A stretch of DNA of 38,594 nucleotides, from positions 1 to 38,594 of IMG/VR virus record IMGVR_UViG_3300045836_000209. One strand, written 5' to 3'. The notes beneath the pieces are model-generated. The model made no database searches. It had not been told where the DNA came from and worked only from the letters and a program-made list of their open reading frames with translations. The stretch comes from a virus. Both the position numbers and the translations under genes were made by a program. Position 1 is the first letter of the stretch, and the number at the start of each line of letters is the position of its first letter. Of the stretch, positions 13,545 through 22,125 are shown one piece after another.

Positions 13545-14186
13545 CTAATTGATCCCAGACTTGGCGTTCGCGCCCTTCCCGGCCGTGTGCCCATCCCAGA
13601 CGCGCCAGACCCACGTCTCGACGTCCAGGTGCCGGAACCTGGCGCCGGCGTCGAGCAACGCGATCAGCATCTGCTCGTCCTCGCCGCTGTAGCGGCCGCC
13701 CGGCAGCGTGCGGCCCTCGGGGAAGCCGCCGGCGCGCCGCACCGTCTCCGTGCGCGCCATGTGCGTGATCGGGATGAACGAGCCGCGGTGGCGCAGGTGG
13801 TACTCCTGCTCGCGGCCGAACGGAATGCCCCAGGGCTTGGTCCAGATCCCGCCGACGGTCACCGCGGTCGGATCGGCGCCGCCGAGCATCCGCGGCCGCG
13901 GGTACACCAGGTCGACGTCCGGTTCGTGTTCGAGCACCCGTGCCAGCGCGGCGACGTGGTTCCTAAGGAGCAGGTCGTCGTCATCGAGCCACGCCACGAG
14001 ATCCGCGGCCACCTTCGCCAAGGCGCGGTTCCTCGTCGCCGCGGCGCCCGTGCGCTCCGGATCCGCCTCAACGATGATCTCGTCGGGTAGGCGGTGCTGC
14101 GCGGTCACCGACTCGACGGCCTCGTGCAGCTGCTTCTCGCGTCCGGGAATGGTGGCGATGACCACCGCGACCGACAAGCGCCTCAC
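13545..14186 (-). CDS. Family 2-type glycosyltransferase (GT-A)
   Basis: A 213-residue protein read leftward from a GTG (14186-14184) overlapping the preceding stop (GTGA). The opening VAVVIATIPGREKQLHEAVE and ATRNRAL (about 50-56) fit the nucleotide-sugar pocket. WLDDDD (D68-D71) is the metal-binding DxD region, and later GGFPEG...GEDEQMLIALL is the acceptor-side acidic motif of GT2 enzymes. It would transfer a sugar from an activated donor. Longer in-frame reading upstream of the GTG overlaps the epimerase gene and is rejected. Last gene of the reversed cassette. Confidence 0.85.
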   Translation of the reverse strand: MRRLSVAVVIATIPGREKQLHEAVESVTAQHRLPDEIIVEADPERTGAAATRNRALAKVAADLVAWLDDDDLLLRNHVAALARVLEHEPDVDLVYPRPRMLGGADPTAVTVGGIWTKPWGIPFGREQEYHLRHRGSFIPITHMARTETVRRAGGFPEGRTLPGGRYSGEDEQMLIALLDAGARFRHLDVETWVWRVWDGHTAGKGANAKSGIN

Positions 14187-15112
14187 GCGGCCGCCAGACC
14201 CTTCTCCAAGGCCTCGCTGATCCCTTGCTCGAGCGAGATCCGCGGCTGGTAGAACCGGCGCAACCGCGCCGTGTCCGCCACCCGATAGGCGACTCCGGCC
14301 GGCGCGTGCACCAGGTGCCGGATCTGCGGCTGGTAGCCGCCGCCGCGCGCGTCGATCACCAGCTTGGCCAGCTCGTTGAACGAGGCCGGGCGCCCGGTGC
14401 CGATGTTCACCGGGCAGTTCACCTGGAAGTCGCGGTCGGCCTCGAGCAGCGCGAGCGTGGCGCCGACGACGTCGTCGATGTGCACCCAGTCGCGCACCTG
14501 CTCGCCGTCGCCCCAGATGTCGAACGGGTCGGCCAGGCGCACGGCGCGGTCGATGAACGACGGGAACGGGTAGTCGAGGGGCTGGTCTGGTCCGTAGCCG
14601 GAGAACGGCCGCACGATGATGACGCGCTTGCCCTGCCGCCGGGCGTGCCTGGCCAGCTGCTCGCCGGTCAGCTTCGCCCACCCGTAGGTGGCGTCCGGCC
14701 GGCCGATGTTCGCGGCCCGCTCGGTCCGGATGTCGTCCTCGTGTAGCGGCCGCGGCCGCGACAGGTCGTTTTGCAGGTCGACCGGGTAGGCGGCGGAGCT
14801 GGAGAAGTACACCGCTCTCGGGGTCTCGGATTGTTCGAGCCAGCGGAAGAACCACGAGTCGAGCGCGAGGTTCGTGGCCACCGCGAGCGGTGAGCCGTCG
14901 ATGCTGGCGCGGCCGCCGATGACCGCGGCGCAGTGGATCGCCAGGTCGAACGCCGGGCAGTGGACTAGATCGGCCGCGTCGCGGCGGAAGTAGTCCAGTG
15001 CGTCGCTACCGAGCTTCAGGTCCAGGCCGTAGACCTCGTCGCCGCGCTCCATGAACGCCAAGCGCAAGTGGTGGCCGACGAACCCGCAGTCGCCAGTGAT
15101 CAGTACTCGCAT
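14183..15112 (-). CDS. NAD-dependent sugar epimerase/dehydratase (extended SDR)
   Basis: A 309-residue protein of the extended short-chain dehydrogenase family. The Rossmann motif is TGDCGFVG (residues 6-13), the catalytic triad region SSS (104-106) plus YGWAK (Y143, K147), and RPFSGYGP with an NIGTG segment fit nucleotide-sugar epimerases or 4,6-dehydratases such as GalE-, RmlB- or fucose-synthase-like enzymes. It would make the sugar donor for the neighbouring glycosyltransferases. The exact substrate cannot be read. The ATG at 15112 overlaps the preceding stop and gives normal family length. Confidence 0.9.
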   Translation of the reverse strand: MRVLITGDCGFVGHHLRLAFMERGDEVYGLDLKLGSDALDYFRRDAADLVHCPAFDLAIHCAAVIGGRASIDGSPLAVATNLALDSWFFRWLEQSETPRAVYFSSSAAYPVDLQNDLSRPRPLHEDDIRTERAANIGRPDATYGWAKLTGEQLARHARRQGKRVIIVRPFSGYGPDQPLDYPFPSFIDRAVRLADPFDIWGDGEQVRDWVHIDDVVGATLALLEADRDFQVNCPVNIGTGRPASFNELAKLVIDARGGGYQPQIRHLVHAPAGVAYRVADTARLRRFYQPRISLEQGISEALEKGLAAA

Positions 15113-15660
15113 CAGCGGCACATCCAAAGCTGGAAGGTGTACGGGCTCGGGGACTTCGGCGTGAACAGCTCGCAGCGCCGGTCGCCCCAGCCGGCCTTAG
15201 CGAGCATCGAGTCCAGGTCGCCGGCGAGCCACGACCAGTAGTGCTCAGGGTTCGAATCGTCCACCTCGCCGTGCGGCGTGGTCAGTACCAGGCCGAAGCA
15301 GCGGCGCCGGATCGCCGCGAGCACCGCGTCCGGGTCCTCGACGTGCTCGAGGGTTTCGGAGCACACGAACACGTCGGTTTGTACCGCGCCGATCGCGTCC
15401 TCGAGGCGGATGCCGTACCGGCTGTAGTCCGACAGGATCCGGGAGCGCCACGGATGCTTGGAGCCGAGCACGATCGCGCCGTCGCCGCACGAGAGGTCGG
15501 CCACGGTCTCAGCGCTCATCAGGCCGGCGAGTTCGTCGAGGGCTTGCGTGGTGCGGGCGACGCGCTCGACGTGGTCGGGCCAGATCGTGTGGTCGTACGG
15601 CGCCGCGTAGAGCTGCGCGAGCTGCCCGGGCGTGTAGAACGCGCGCAGTTGGCGGCGCAT
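15112..15660 (-). CDS. SAM-dependent methyltransferase
   Basis: A 182-residue class I methyltransferase. Motif I is VADLSCGDGAIV (about 53-64), binding the methionine part of SAM, and the post-motif VFVCSETLEHVEDPDAVLAA (about 98-117) is the UbiE/Methyltransf_11-like EHV segment. The N-terminus (LRAFYTPGQLAQLYAAPYDH) resembles sugar- or lipid-methylating enzymes in glycan clusters. In this context it probably methylates a sugar residue. The ATG at 15660 overlaps the previous stop (ATGA). Confidence 0.85.
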   Translation of the reverse strand: MRRQLRAFYTPGQLAQLYAAPYDHTIWPDHVERVARTTQALDELAGLMSAETVADLSCGDGAIVLGSKHPWRSRILSDYSRYGIRLEDAIGAVQTDVFVCSETLEHVEDPDAVLAAIRRRCFGLVLTTPHGEVDDSNPEHYWSWLAGDLDSMLAKAGWGDRRCELFTPKSPSPYTFQLWMCR

Positions 15661-16373
15661 CAGCACAGCCCCGCTGTCCGCAGGTGCTGTACGGCGCCCG
15701 GCAGTCCGTCGCGCACCCAGGCCTCGAATACCGCCTTGTCCGCGGCGTCGATTTCGGGCGCGTTCGCCTCGGCATAGCCGGCATCGCGCACCGCTTTCCC
15801 GGCGGCCGGGTGCAGGTGTTCGATCACCGTGCCGGGCAGGTACCGCAGCCGGCCCATCGCGCTGCCCAGCTCGAGCCACACGTTATCGGCGTACAGGTGG
15901 ATCAGGCCGGGCGGCACCATCCAGCCGAGCGTGCGCACGATCCCGGCGGTCATGAACACGGCGGTCGGCAGCTTTTCGCCCTGGAGCAGGTCGTTGCCGT
16001 ACACGATCCCGCCGCCTAGGTCGTCGAGCGCGTCGACGACGTCGACGTCCCAGCCTTCGGTGCGCGGCAGGTGGTCGTCGCCCATGAACCCGATCACGTC
16101 CGGCTGCCAACCGGTCAGCGAGTCAGCGTGGTCCTCGAGCAGGTCGAGGGCGACGGCGTTGAGCGTCCCGCACATCCGCCGGCGCTGGCCGACCCACAGC
16201 GCGCCGAGGAACGGCAGCTCGACCGCGCGGTACTCCTCCAGGCGCGGGTCGTCCTCGTCGACGGCGACGACCAGCTGCGTGCTGACGATGCGCCGCGTGG
16301 TCCAGGCATCGGCGAGCCGGGCGATGTTCTCCGGGCGGCCGCGCGAGGGCACGATCACTACCAGGTCAGCCAC
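15660..16373 (-). CDS. GT-A-type glycosyltransferase
   Basis: A 237-residue protein. VADLVVIVPSRGRPENIARL opens a GT-A nucleotide-binding domain. The pair VAVDEDDPRL (about 37-45) and GFMGDDH (about 95-101) provide the acidic metal-binding residues, followed by TEGWD. Typical of GT2-like enzymes found in phage and mobile glycan clusters. The GTG start at 16373 overlaps the GT4 gene by eight bases; the longer in-frame reading to 16496 would run deep into that gene. Substrate unknown. Confidence 0.82.
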   Translation of the reverse strand: MADLVVIVPSRGRPENIARLADAWTTRRIVSTQLVVAVDEDDPRLEEYRAVELPFLGALWVGQRRRMCGTLNAVALDLLEDHADSLTGWQPDVIGFMGDDHLPRTEGWDVDVVDALDDLGGGIVYGNDLLQGEKLPTAVFMTAGIVRTLGWMVPPGLIHLYADNVWLELGSAMGRLRYLPGTVIEHLHPAAGKAVRDAGYAEANAPEIDAADKAVFEAWVRDGLPGAVQHLRTAGLC

Positions 16374-17388
16374 TGTAGGCCGCCTCCCACTTGTCGATGT
16401 GTCGGTCGATGACCCACTCGCTGGCCAGTTCACGCGCGCCGGCGCCCATCTCGGCGCGCAGCCTGGGCTGCTCAGCGAGCAGCTCGAGGTATTCACCCCA
16501 CTCGTGATCCCGGCGCACCAGGAACCCGGTGACCCCGTGCTGGACGAAGCCGCGGTAGGGCTCGACGTCCGACGCGATCACGACCATGCCGCGCGCGGCG
16601 TACTCCAGGGCCTTGAGGGCGCTCTTGCACCGGTTGAACTGGTTCGGCGCGAGTGGCGCGAGGCCGACCTGCCAGTCCAGGCGCCGCATGTAGGCCAGCG
16701 GGTCCTGCCAGACCGGCACCCATGGCCGCACTTCGCCCCACGGCGCGCCGACGACATGCCGGTAGTCCACGCCCATGAACGTCATCCCGGTGCCGGCGTT
16801 GCGGGCGAAGAACCGGCGCAGCGCTGAGCGCACGTATTCGAAGTCGCCGCGGTGGGTGTCGGATCCAGCCCAGCCCAGGGTCATCGGTCCGGCCTGGATG
16901 ACCCGCGGCAGGTCGAAAACTCTCGCCTCGAGGTAGTTCGGCAGCACGTGGATCGGCGCCGTGACGCCGTACTCGCGGCGGATCACGCCGGCGAGGTACG
17001 GCGTGGAGACCGAGATCGCGTCCGCCGAGCGCATGTTAGCAAGGAGCCGGGCGCGCAGCTGCGCGTCGTTGTAGAACGCCCGAGCCGCCCCAGACATGGG
17101 GTCGACGTTGAGCAGGTCGTCGTCGATCTCGAAGATGCGGCGTACCTCGCCGGCGCGCTCCAGCCACTGCTGCGAGGGGCCCTCGTTGCTCACACGCTGC
17201 CCGACCAGGACATGCGAGCGCGGCCGTTTGCCCGGGAGGATTCGCAGCGTCGTGTCGTACTCCACCGCGTGGCCGCGCCGCTCGAGGGCGTCGAGCGGCA
17301 CCTTGAGCCGGTAGTAGCCGACACCATCCCTGTCGGCGAGCCAGCCGCCGACCACCAGCCTCGAACAGGGTTCCACGCCGGAAATCAT
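16366..17388 (-). CDS. GT4-like (GT-B) glycosyltransferase
   Basis: A 340-residue GT-B enzyme. After the N-terminal half come VSTPYLAGVIRREYGV and VLPNYLE, then the donor domain with MTLGWAGSDTHRGDFEYVRS. The signature ALKALEYAARGMVVIASDVE and PYRGFVQHGVTGFLV closes the GT4 glycosyltransferase motif. Family enzymes retain configuration and use nucleotide-sugar donors. It is first in the leftward cassette. No Shine-Dalgarno is visible before its ATG (17388-17386). The start faces the terminase operon across a 46-bp divergent region. Confidence 0.88.
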   Translation of the reverse strand: MISGVEPCSRLVVGGWLADRDGVGYYRLKVPLDALERRGHAVEYDTTLRILPGKRPRSHVLVGQRVSNEGPSQQWLERAGEVRRIFEIDDDLLNVDPMSGAARAFYNDAQLRARLLANMRSADAISVSTPYLAGVIRREYGVTAPIHVLPNYLEARVFDLPRVIQAGPMTLGWAGSDTHRGDFEYVRSALRRFFARNAGTGMTFMGVDYRHVVGAPWGEVRPWVPVWQDPLAYMRRLDWQVGLAPLAPNQFNRCKSALKALEYAARGMVVIASDVEPYRGFVQHGVTGFLVRRDHEWGEYLELLAEQPRLRAEMGAGARELASEWVIDRHIDKWEAAYSG

Positions 17389-17397
17389 GCCACGGTA

Positions 17398-17428
17398 TTG
17401 AACGAATGTTCGATAAGCGCTCTATGAT
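17398..17428 (+). promoter_or_regulatory. Dyad promoter for the terminase operon, leaderless
   Basis: TTGAACGAATGTTCGA (17398-17413) is a near-perfect SOS-box dyad (one mismatch). TATGAT at 17423-17428 is an excellent -10, and only six bases separate it from the ATG at 17435, so the transcript would start at or next to the start codon. The dyad lies between two divergent genes (17388 leftward, 17435 rightward) and could control both. Confidence 0.68.
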
Positions 17429-17434
17429 CGACGC

Positions 17435-17890
17435 ATGCCGATCGAGGTCACTGAGGAGATGGTGCAGGCCGCGCGCCGGTTGCTGCCCGCGCGCTGGTCG
17501 ATGCAGGACCTGCACGACGCCATCAAGGCCGCGATCGAAGCCGCTCCCACGCCGGAACTGGTGTTCGAGCTATCACAGCTGCAATGGACTCCGGAGCAGG
17601 TCGCCGAGTTCGAGCGCGAGCTCGCCGAAGCCGCGAACGGTCCTCTTATTCGCCTGTCCTCGGCGACGCACGCCGAGACCGCGCCAGCTGCCGTGGAACT
17701 CGGCGGGGTCAGCGAGATCGCCGACCGGTACGGCGTGGCCCGCTCCACGGTGAACGGCTGGATGAAACGCGCGGAGAAGATCGGCATGCCCGCACCGCTC
17801 GCCATCCTCGCCGCAGGCCCGGTCTACAACCTCGTCGTCCTCGACCCGTGGTATCAGGCGTGGAAGGCCGACTCGGATGCCGCCGCGTAG
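17435..17890 (+). CDS. Helix-turn-helix protein before the terminase
   Basis: A 151-residue protein. Residues 88-110 (GVSEIADRYGVARSTVNGWM) form a clear helix-turn-helix. It is followed by PAPLAILAAGPVYNLVVLDP and a Trp-containing end, a pattern common in actinobacterial MerR/excisionase-like HTH proteins. The N-terminal half is helical and Glu-rich. No ribosome site is seen, in line with a leaderless start. Its place before the terminase genes suggests a packaging-related or regulatory DNA-binding role. Confidence 0.78.
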   Translation: MPIEVTEEMVQAARRLLPARWSMQDLHDAIKAAIEAAPTPELVFELSQLQWTPEQVAEFERELAEAANGPLIRLSSATHAETAPAAVELGGVSEIADRYGVARSTVNGWMKRAEKIGMPAPLAILAAGPVYNLVVLDPWYQAWKADSDAAA

Positions 17891-18368
17891 CCGCCGCACA
17901 CCGCAGCAGAACAGCGCGGTGCAGAAGCGGAACAAAGCGCAGACCGTCGAGCGCGACGCCGAGGTCTGGCGCCTACACATCCAGGGCCAGACACTGCGGC
18001 AGATCGGCCAGAAGGTCGGACTGCACCACACCACCGTCATGGACATCATCAACAAGGGCGTCGCCGAGACCCGCGATCCCCTCATCGGCGAGATCCGGAA
18101 GGTCGCCGACGAACGCGTCAACTGGATGTGGTCGAAGCTCGTGCCCGCGATCGACGCCGGCGACGTCCAGGCGATCGAGGTCGGCCGAAAGCTGATCGAG
18201 TCGTGGCGCAAGCTGCACGCCGCGGACGGCCCGGTCACCATCAACGTGAACGAGACCAGCCAAACGGACCTCGCACTCCAGGAGATGATCCGCGAGGCTG
18301 AGATGCAGGTCGCCGCACGCGAAGCCGAGATCCAGGGACGCGGCAGTGGCGACGTCGACGAAGAGTAA
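17877..18368 (+). CDS. Terminase small subunit (putative)
   Basis: A 163-residue protein with an N-terminal basic segment (PPRSRRTPQQNSAVQKRNKA) and an HTH at about residues 35-60 (LHIQGQTLRQIGQKVGLHHT, then TVMDIINKG). Helices for oligomerisation follow (VNWMWSKLVPAIDAGDVQAI) and an acidic C-terminus. Architecture and position directly before the large subunit fit the DNA-recognition subunit that selects the packaging site. Overlaps the preceding gene by 14 bases and the next by 23. Confidence 0.8.
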   Translation: MPPRSRRTPQQNSAVQKRNKAQTVERDAEVWRLHIQGQTLRQIGQKVGLHHTTVMDIINKGVAETRDPLIGEIRKVADERVNWMWSKLVPAIDAGDVQAIEVGRKLIESWRKLHAADGPVTINVNETSQTDLALQEMIREAEMQVAAREAEIQGRGSGDVDEE

Positions 18369-19956
18369 GCGCGCGCCGGCGCCTGCTGCCGCGCCCGCAA
18401 CACCCAACGCGGCCGCGGCGGCCTACCTGGCCGACGTCGACCCCGCCACCTGGTCGTGGGCCTCCTACCTGCTGCGCTACGACAAGCGGCTCCTGGCGAT
18501 CCCGAAGATGCGCCGGCGCCTGTGCCGGTTCGACCCGCTGCTGTTCGCCGTCCTCTACCTGCGCCACCACCTCGCCTCGGAGGAGACCGGCGGCGAAACC
18601 TCGGTGTCGCAGTTCCACCTCGACCTGTGCAGCGAAGCCCTCACCTGGTGCCGCAAGGACCTCGGCCCGGCCGAGTCCCGCACCGCGTGGGTCGCCCCTC
18701 GAGGCTCGGGCAAGTCGACGTGGGTGTTCCTGATCCTGCCGCTGTGGGCGATGGCGCACATGCACCGCCGCTACATCGCCGCGTTCGCCAACACCTCCAC
18801 GCAGGCCCAGCAACACCTCATGAGCCTGAAGTTCGAGCTGGACAACAACCCGCTGCTGCGCGCCGACCACCCGCACCTGTGCACCCCGGCCACGCGCCCG
18901 TCCGGCTCGACGGTCGCGGACCGTCAGGACATGTACATCTCCAAGTCCGGGGTCGCGTTCACCGCCAAAGGCATCGACTCTTCGACGCTCGGCGCGAAGG
19001 TCGGCAACCGGCGCCCCGACCTGGTGCTGCTCGACGACATCGAACCCGACGAGTCCAACTACAGCGAGCGGGAGAAGGAGAAGCGGCTCGGCACCATCCT
19101 CAACGCCGTCTTCCCGATGAACCTCAACGCGGTCGTGGTCATCGCCGGCACGACAGTCATGGCCGGATCGATCATCCACGACATCATCCTCCAGGTCTCC
19201 GATCCGGAGGCGCCGCAGTGGCCGCGCGACGAGAACATCCAGGTCAAGTACTATCCGGCGATCGTCACCGACGAGGACGGCGGCGAACGCTCACTATGGC
19301 CGCAACGCTGGACCCTCAGCTTCCTGATCAGCATCCGGCACACCGCGTCGTACGCGCTGAACTTCGACAACCAGCCCGTCTCCGTGGGCGGCTGGTGGCA
19401 GCCCGGCGACATCCGCTACGACTCCCGGCCGAAGTACGACCGGATCGTCATGGTCGTCGACGGCGCCGTAACCGCCAAGGCAAGCAGCGACGACACCGGC
19501 ATCGCGATCGTCGGCCTGTCCTACCGCGAGCGCAAGCTGTTCGTCCGCGAGGCGATCGGCATCAAGCTCACCGGCGAACCCCGCCGACGCCGCATCATCG
19601 ACCTGATCGTCGCGTTCGACGTCGACTACGTGCTCGCCGAGGCCAACCAGGGCGGCGACCTCTGGTACACCGAGCTGCACGACCTGCCCGTGAAGCTGAG
19701 CACCTTCACCCAGAAGGAACCCAAGCGCGTGCGCATCAAGCGGCTGCTCGCGGTCTACCAGCGCGCCGGCGGCGCCATCGCCCACGAGAAGCCGCTGCCG
19801 CAGCTGGAGAAACAGCAGAAGGCCTACCCGAACCTGCTGCACGAGGACGTCCTGGACGCCGAAGCCGCGGCCGTCGAGCACCTCGTCGCCATGATCTTCG
19901 CCTCCGCTGCAGCCAAGCGCGACAAGGCGCTCGTCCACCAGTTCTCCTACCGCTAG
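18346..19956 (+). CDS. Terminase large subunit
   Basis: A 536-residue packaging ATPase-nuclease. Walker A is APRGSGKST (residues 117-125) and Walker B LVLLDDIE (226-233), with a coupling motif near VVVIAGTT (263-270). The nuclease domain has acidic residues at MVVDGAVTA (D372), SSDD (D382, D383), LAEAN (E432) and DVLD (D504) in an RNase H-like order. It docks on the portal and translocates and cuts DNA. The GTG start at 18346 lies inside the small-subunit gene; length is normal. Confidence 0.95.
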   Translation: MATSTKSKRAPAPAAAPATPNAAAAAYLADVDPATWSWASYLLRYDKRLLAIPKMRRRLCRFDPLLFAVLYLRHHLASEETGGETSVSQFHLDLCSEALTWCRKDLGPAESRTAWVAPRGSGKSTWVFLILPLWAMAHMHRRYIAAFANTSTQAQQHLMSLKFELDNNPLLRADHPHLCTPATRPSGSTVADRQDMYISKSGVAFTAKGIDSSTLGAKVGNRRPDLVLLDDIEPDESNYSEREKEKRLGTILNAVFPMNLNAVVVIAGTTVMAGSIIHDIILQVSDPEAPQWPRDENIQVKYYPAIVTDEDGGERSLWPQRWTLSFLISIRHTASYALNFDNQPVSVGGWWQPGDIRYDSRPKYDRIVMVVDGAVTAKASSDDTGIAIVGLSYRERKLFVREAIGIKLTGEPRRRRIIDLIVAFDVDYVLAEANQGGDLWYTELHDLPVKLSTFTQKEPKRVRIKRLLAVYQRAGGAIAHEKPLPQLEKQQKAYPNLLHEDVLDAEAAAVEHLVAMIFASAAAKRDKALVHQFSYR

Positions 19957-19974
19957 CAGGAAGGCAGGCTCATC

Positions 19975-22119
19975 GTGCCGCTCGACGGCGAATACACACC
20001 GCTTAACGACTCCACGCTCATGGGCACGATGATCGACGATCTGCCGCGCGACGACATCGACCTCGCGCTGACCGAGATCACCGCCGCGCTGCAGGGCTAC
20101 GAGCACGCGAAAGAGTACGACGACATCAACCTGTGGGAGCAGAACATGCTCTCGCGGGAAGGCCGCACCATGCGGCAGGCCGACATCGAGTTCGACCCGA
20201 ACCTGTGCTCACCGGTGATCGACGCTGTCAACGACCGGCTGCTGGTCGCGAGCGTGACCGCGACCGCCGGCAGCGACACAGACACCAGCGCGTCCGACGC
20301 CGCCACGAAGGCCGTGGCGTTTGTGCGGGACAGCAACGAGCTGGACACCCGCTACCGGGTATGGGACCGAAACGCGCTGCGCGACGGCGACGCCTACGTG
20401 ATCGTCTGGCCTGGCGAAGCGCACCCCGCCGGCGCGCAGCCCGAGCTGTCGAACGAGGCCGACCCGACCGACGGGCTGGGCCCGATCCCGCAGAGCGTGA
20501 ACATCACCTACGCCGACCCGCGCAACGGCCGGATGTTCTACGACCCGCAGAACCCGCGCAAGAAGCGGTTCTTCGCCTGCATGTGGGAGACGCAACTGCA
20601 GGGGGAGAAGAAGCCGCGCATCCGCATGGACCTGTACTACGCGGACCGCATCGAGAAGTGGATCAGCGGCCCGGGCGACCGGCAGAAGACCGCGAAAGAG
20701 TTCCAGCCCTACCTGGACCCGGACGACAACGCCGACAACGACTACCCGGGCTCCGGCGAGGACCCGGACGACGACCCGGCGCCGGCCTCCATGTGGCCGA
20801 TGCCCAACCCCTACGGGCAGGTCCCCGTCTTCCACCTGCGCACGGACTACGAGTACGGCAAACCCGAGCATAGGAACGCGTTCGCCGACCAGGACGCTCT
20901 CTCGAAGCTCGTCGAGATGATGATGGTCACCGTAGAGTTCAACGGTTTCCCGCAGCGGTTCGCGCTGCAGGAGGCCGATTCGCTCGGCAACCAGTCCATC
21001 CGCGAAGACCCACTCGCGGACGACTCCCCGGCCACGTGGGATCACGACTACACCGAAACCGCGCTGTCGACCACCAGCGTGGTGTCGGGTGCGATCAGCA
21101 ACGAGACCGGGTCGAACTACGAGTCGAACCCCGGCGGCATGCAGATCTACAAGGGGTTCAAAGAGGTCTCCCAGTTCCAGACGGCGAACCCGTCGGTGTT
21201 CCTGGAACCGATCACCAAGTTCGCCCTCCTGATCTCCGCCAGCACGTCGACGCCGATCTGGAAGTTCCAGGGCATCGGCGGTCAGACCCCGTCCGGCGAA
21301 GCACTCAAGATCGCTGAGATGCCGCTGGTGCAGAAGGTCCTGGACCGCATGGCGATGTTCGGCGGCGCGTGGCGGGATATCTACGAGTTCGCCCTCAAGA
21401 TCCTCGGCATCGCGGCGCAGGTGCAGATCCAGTGGAAAAACCCCGCCACCTCGGATCTGATGGAGACCTGGCAGCTGGTCAAACTCATGATCGAGCTCGG
21501 TGTGCCGCGCGACGTGGCGCTGATGAAAGCGGGTGTCTCCGAAGCCGAGGCGGCGGAGTGGGCGAAGACCTACAACGACATCTTCGCCGAGGCCGCCTAC
21601 TACCAGGGCCGCGCCACCATGTACCTCGCGCAGGGCGACCTGCTCAAGCAGCAGGCGGTGGCGGCGAAAATCGCCAACGGCGTCCCGCAGCTGGTCGCGC
21701 TCACCGAGGCCGGCTACCCCGAGGACGAGGTCCAGGCGTGGCTCGCCGACGGCGAAGAGGAACGCACCCTCGAACGCAAGGTGCAGATCTTCCAGCAGAT
21801 GACCCAGGGCATGCAGTCGCTCGGCATGGCGGTCAACCTCAACGTCATCAGCCAGGAGGGCGCCAACGCCATCGTGGTCGCCCTCTTCGGCGACCTGCTC
21901 CCCGAGATCCCCTCGGCGGAGCTCGAGGTCGAGCTGGAGGACGAGCCGGACCCGGCCGCCTTCCCCACGACGCCGGGTATGCACCCCGGCCAGCCGGTCG
22001 ACGGCGAGCACGACGCGGGGCCGATGCCGCAGCACGGCGCGCCGCCGGCGATCCCCGGCGTTCCCGGTCTGCCGACCGGCACCCCCGGCGAGGTCCACAT
22101 CTTCGACCCCAACAACTAG
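19975..22119 (+). CDS. Portal protein (SPP1 gp6-like)
   Basis: A 714-residue protein, long for a portal. Recognisable are SPVIDAVNDRLLV (about 80-92), DPRNGRMFYDP (about 181-191), the wing/stem region with QDALSKLVEMMMVTVEFNGF, and PIWKFQGIGGQTPSGEALKI, typical of SPP1-type portals. The C-terminal 60 residues are Pro/Gly-rich. It forms the dodecameric ring at the head vertex. The GTG start has GGAAGGCAGG upstream. Immediately follows the terminase, as expected. Confidence 0.92.
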   Translation: MPLDGEYTPLNDSTLMGTMIDDLPRDDIDLALTEITAALQGYEHAKEYDDINLWEQNMLSREGRTMRQADIEFDPNLCSPVIDAVNDRLLVASVTATAGSDTDTSASDAATKAVAFVRDSNELDTRYRVWDRNALRDGDAYVIVWPGEAHPAGAQPELSNEADPTDGLGPIPQSVNITYADPRNGRMFYDPQNPRKKRFFACMWETQLQGEKKPRIRMDLYYADRIEKWISGPGDRQKTAKEFQPYLDPDDNADNDYPGSGEDPDDDPAPASMWPMPNPYGQVPVFHLRTDYEYGKPEHRNAFADQDALSKLVEMMMVTVEFNGFPQRFALQEADSLGNQSIREDPLADDSPATWDHDYTETALSTTSVVSGAISNETGSNYESNPGGMQIYKGFKEVSQFQTANPSVFLEPITKFALLISASTSTPIWKFQGIGGQTPSGEALKIAEMPLVQKVLDRMAMFGGAWRDIYEFALKILGIAAQVQIQWKNPATSDLMETWQLVKLMIELGVPRDVALMKAGVSEAEAAEWAKTYNDIFAEAAYYQGRATMYLAQGDLLKQQAVAAKIANGVPQLVALTEAGYPEDEVQAWLADGEEERTLERKVQIFQQMTQGMQSLGMAVNLNVISQEGANAIVVALFGDLLPEIPSAELEVELEDEPDPAAFPTTPGMHPGQPVDGEHDAGPMPQHGAPPAIPGVPGLPTGTPGEVHIFDPNN

Positions 22120-22125
22120 CCGCCC

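Noticed and set aside
13545-14855. A 436-codon leftward frame extending the GT2 gene
   Set aside because: The extra N-terminal part is Arg/Pro/Ala-rich and lies antisense-free but in the wrong frame over the epimerase gene, whose motifs are clear. The GTG at 14186 gives a normal GT2 start.
17361-17376. TCGAAC-AGG-GTTC near the start of the GT4 gene
   Set aside because: The spacer is three bases, not four, and the sequence is coding on the minus strand.
17553-17568. A perfect GAAC-N4-GTTC dyad
   Set aside because: It lies inside the HTH gene and equals the codons Glu-Leu-Val-Phe-Glu. Its flanks do not fit the SOS box and no promoter elements follow.
18456-20006. A 516-codon frame overlapping the large terminase
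   Set aside because: Arg/Pro-rich shadow of the terminase in another frame; no motif.
20209-22098. A 629-codon leftward frame opposite the portal gene
   Set aside because: Antisense frames stay open in high-GC genes. The translation has no motif, and the portal on the other strand is certain.
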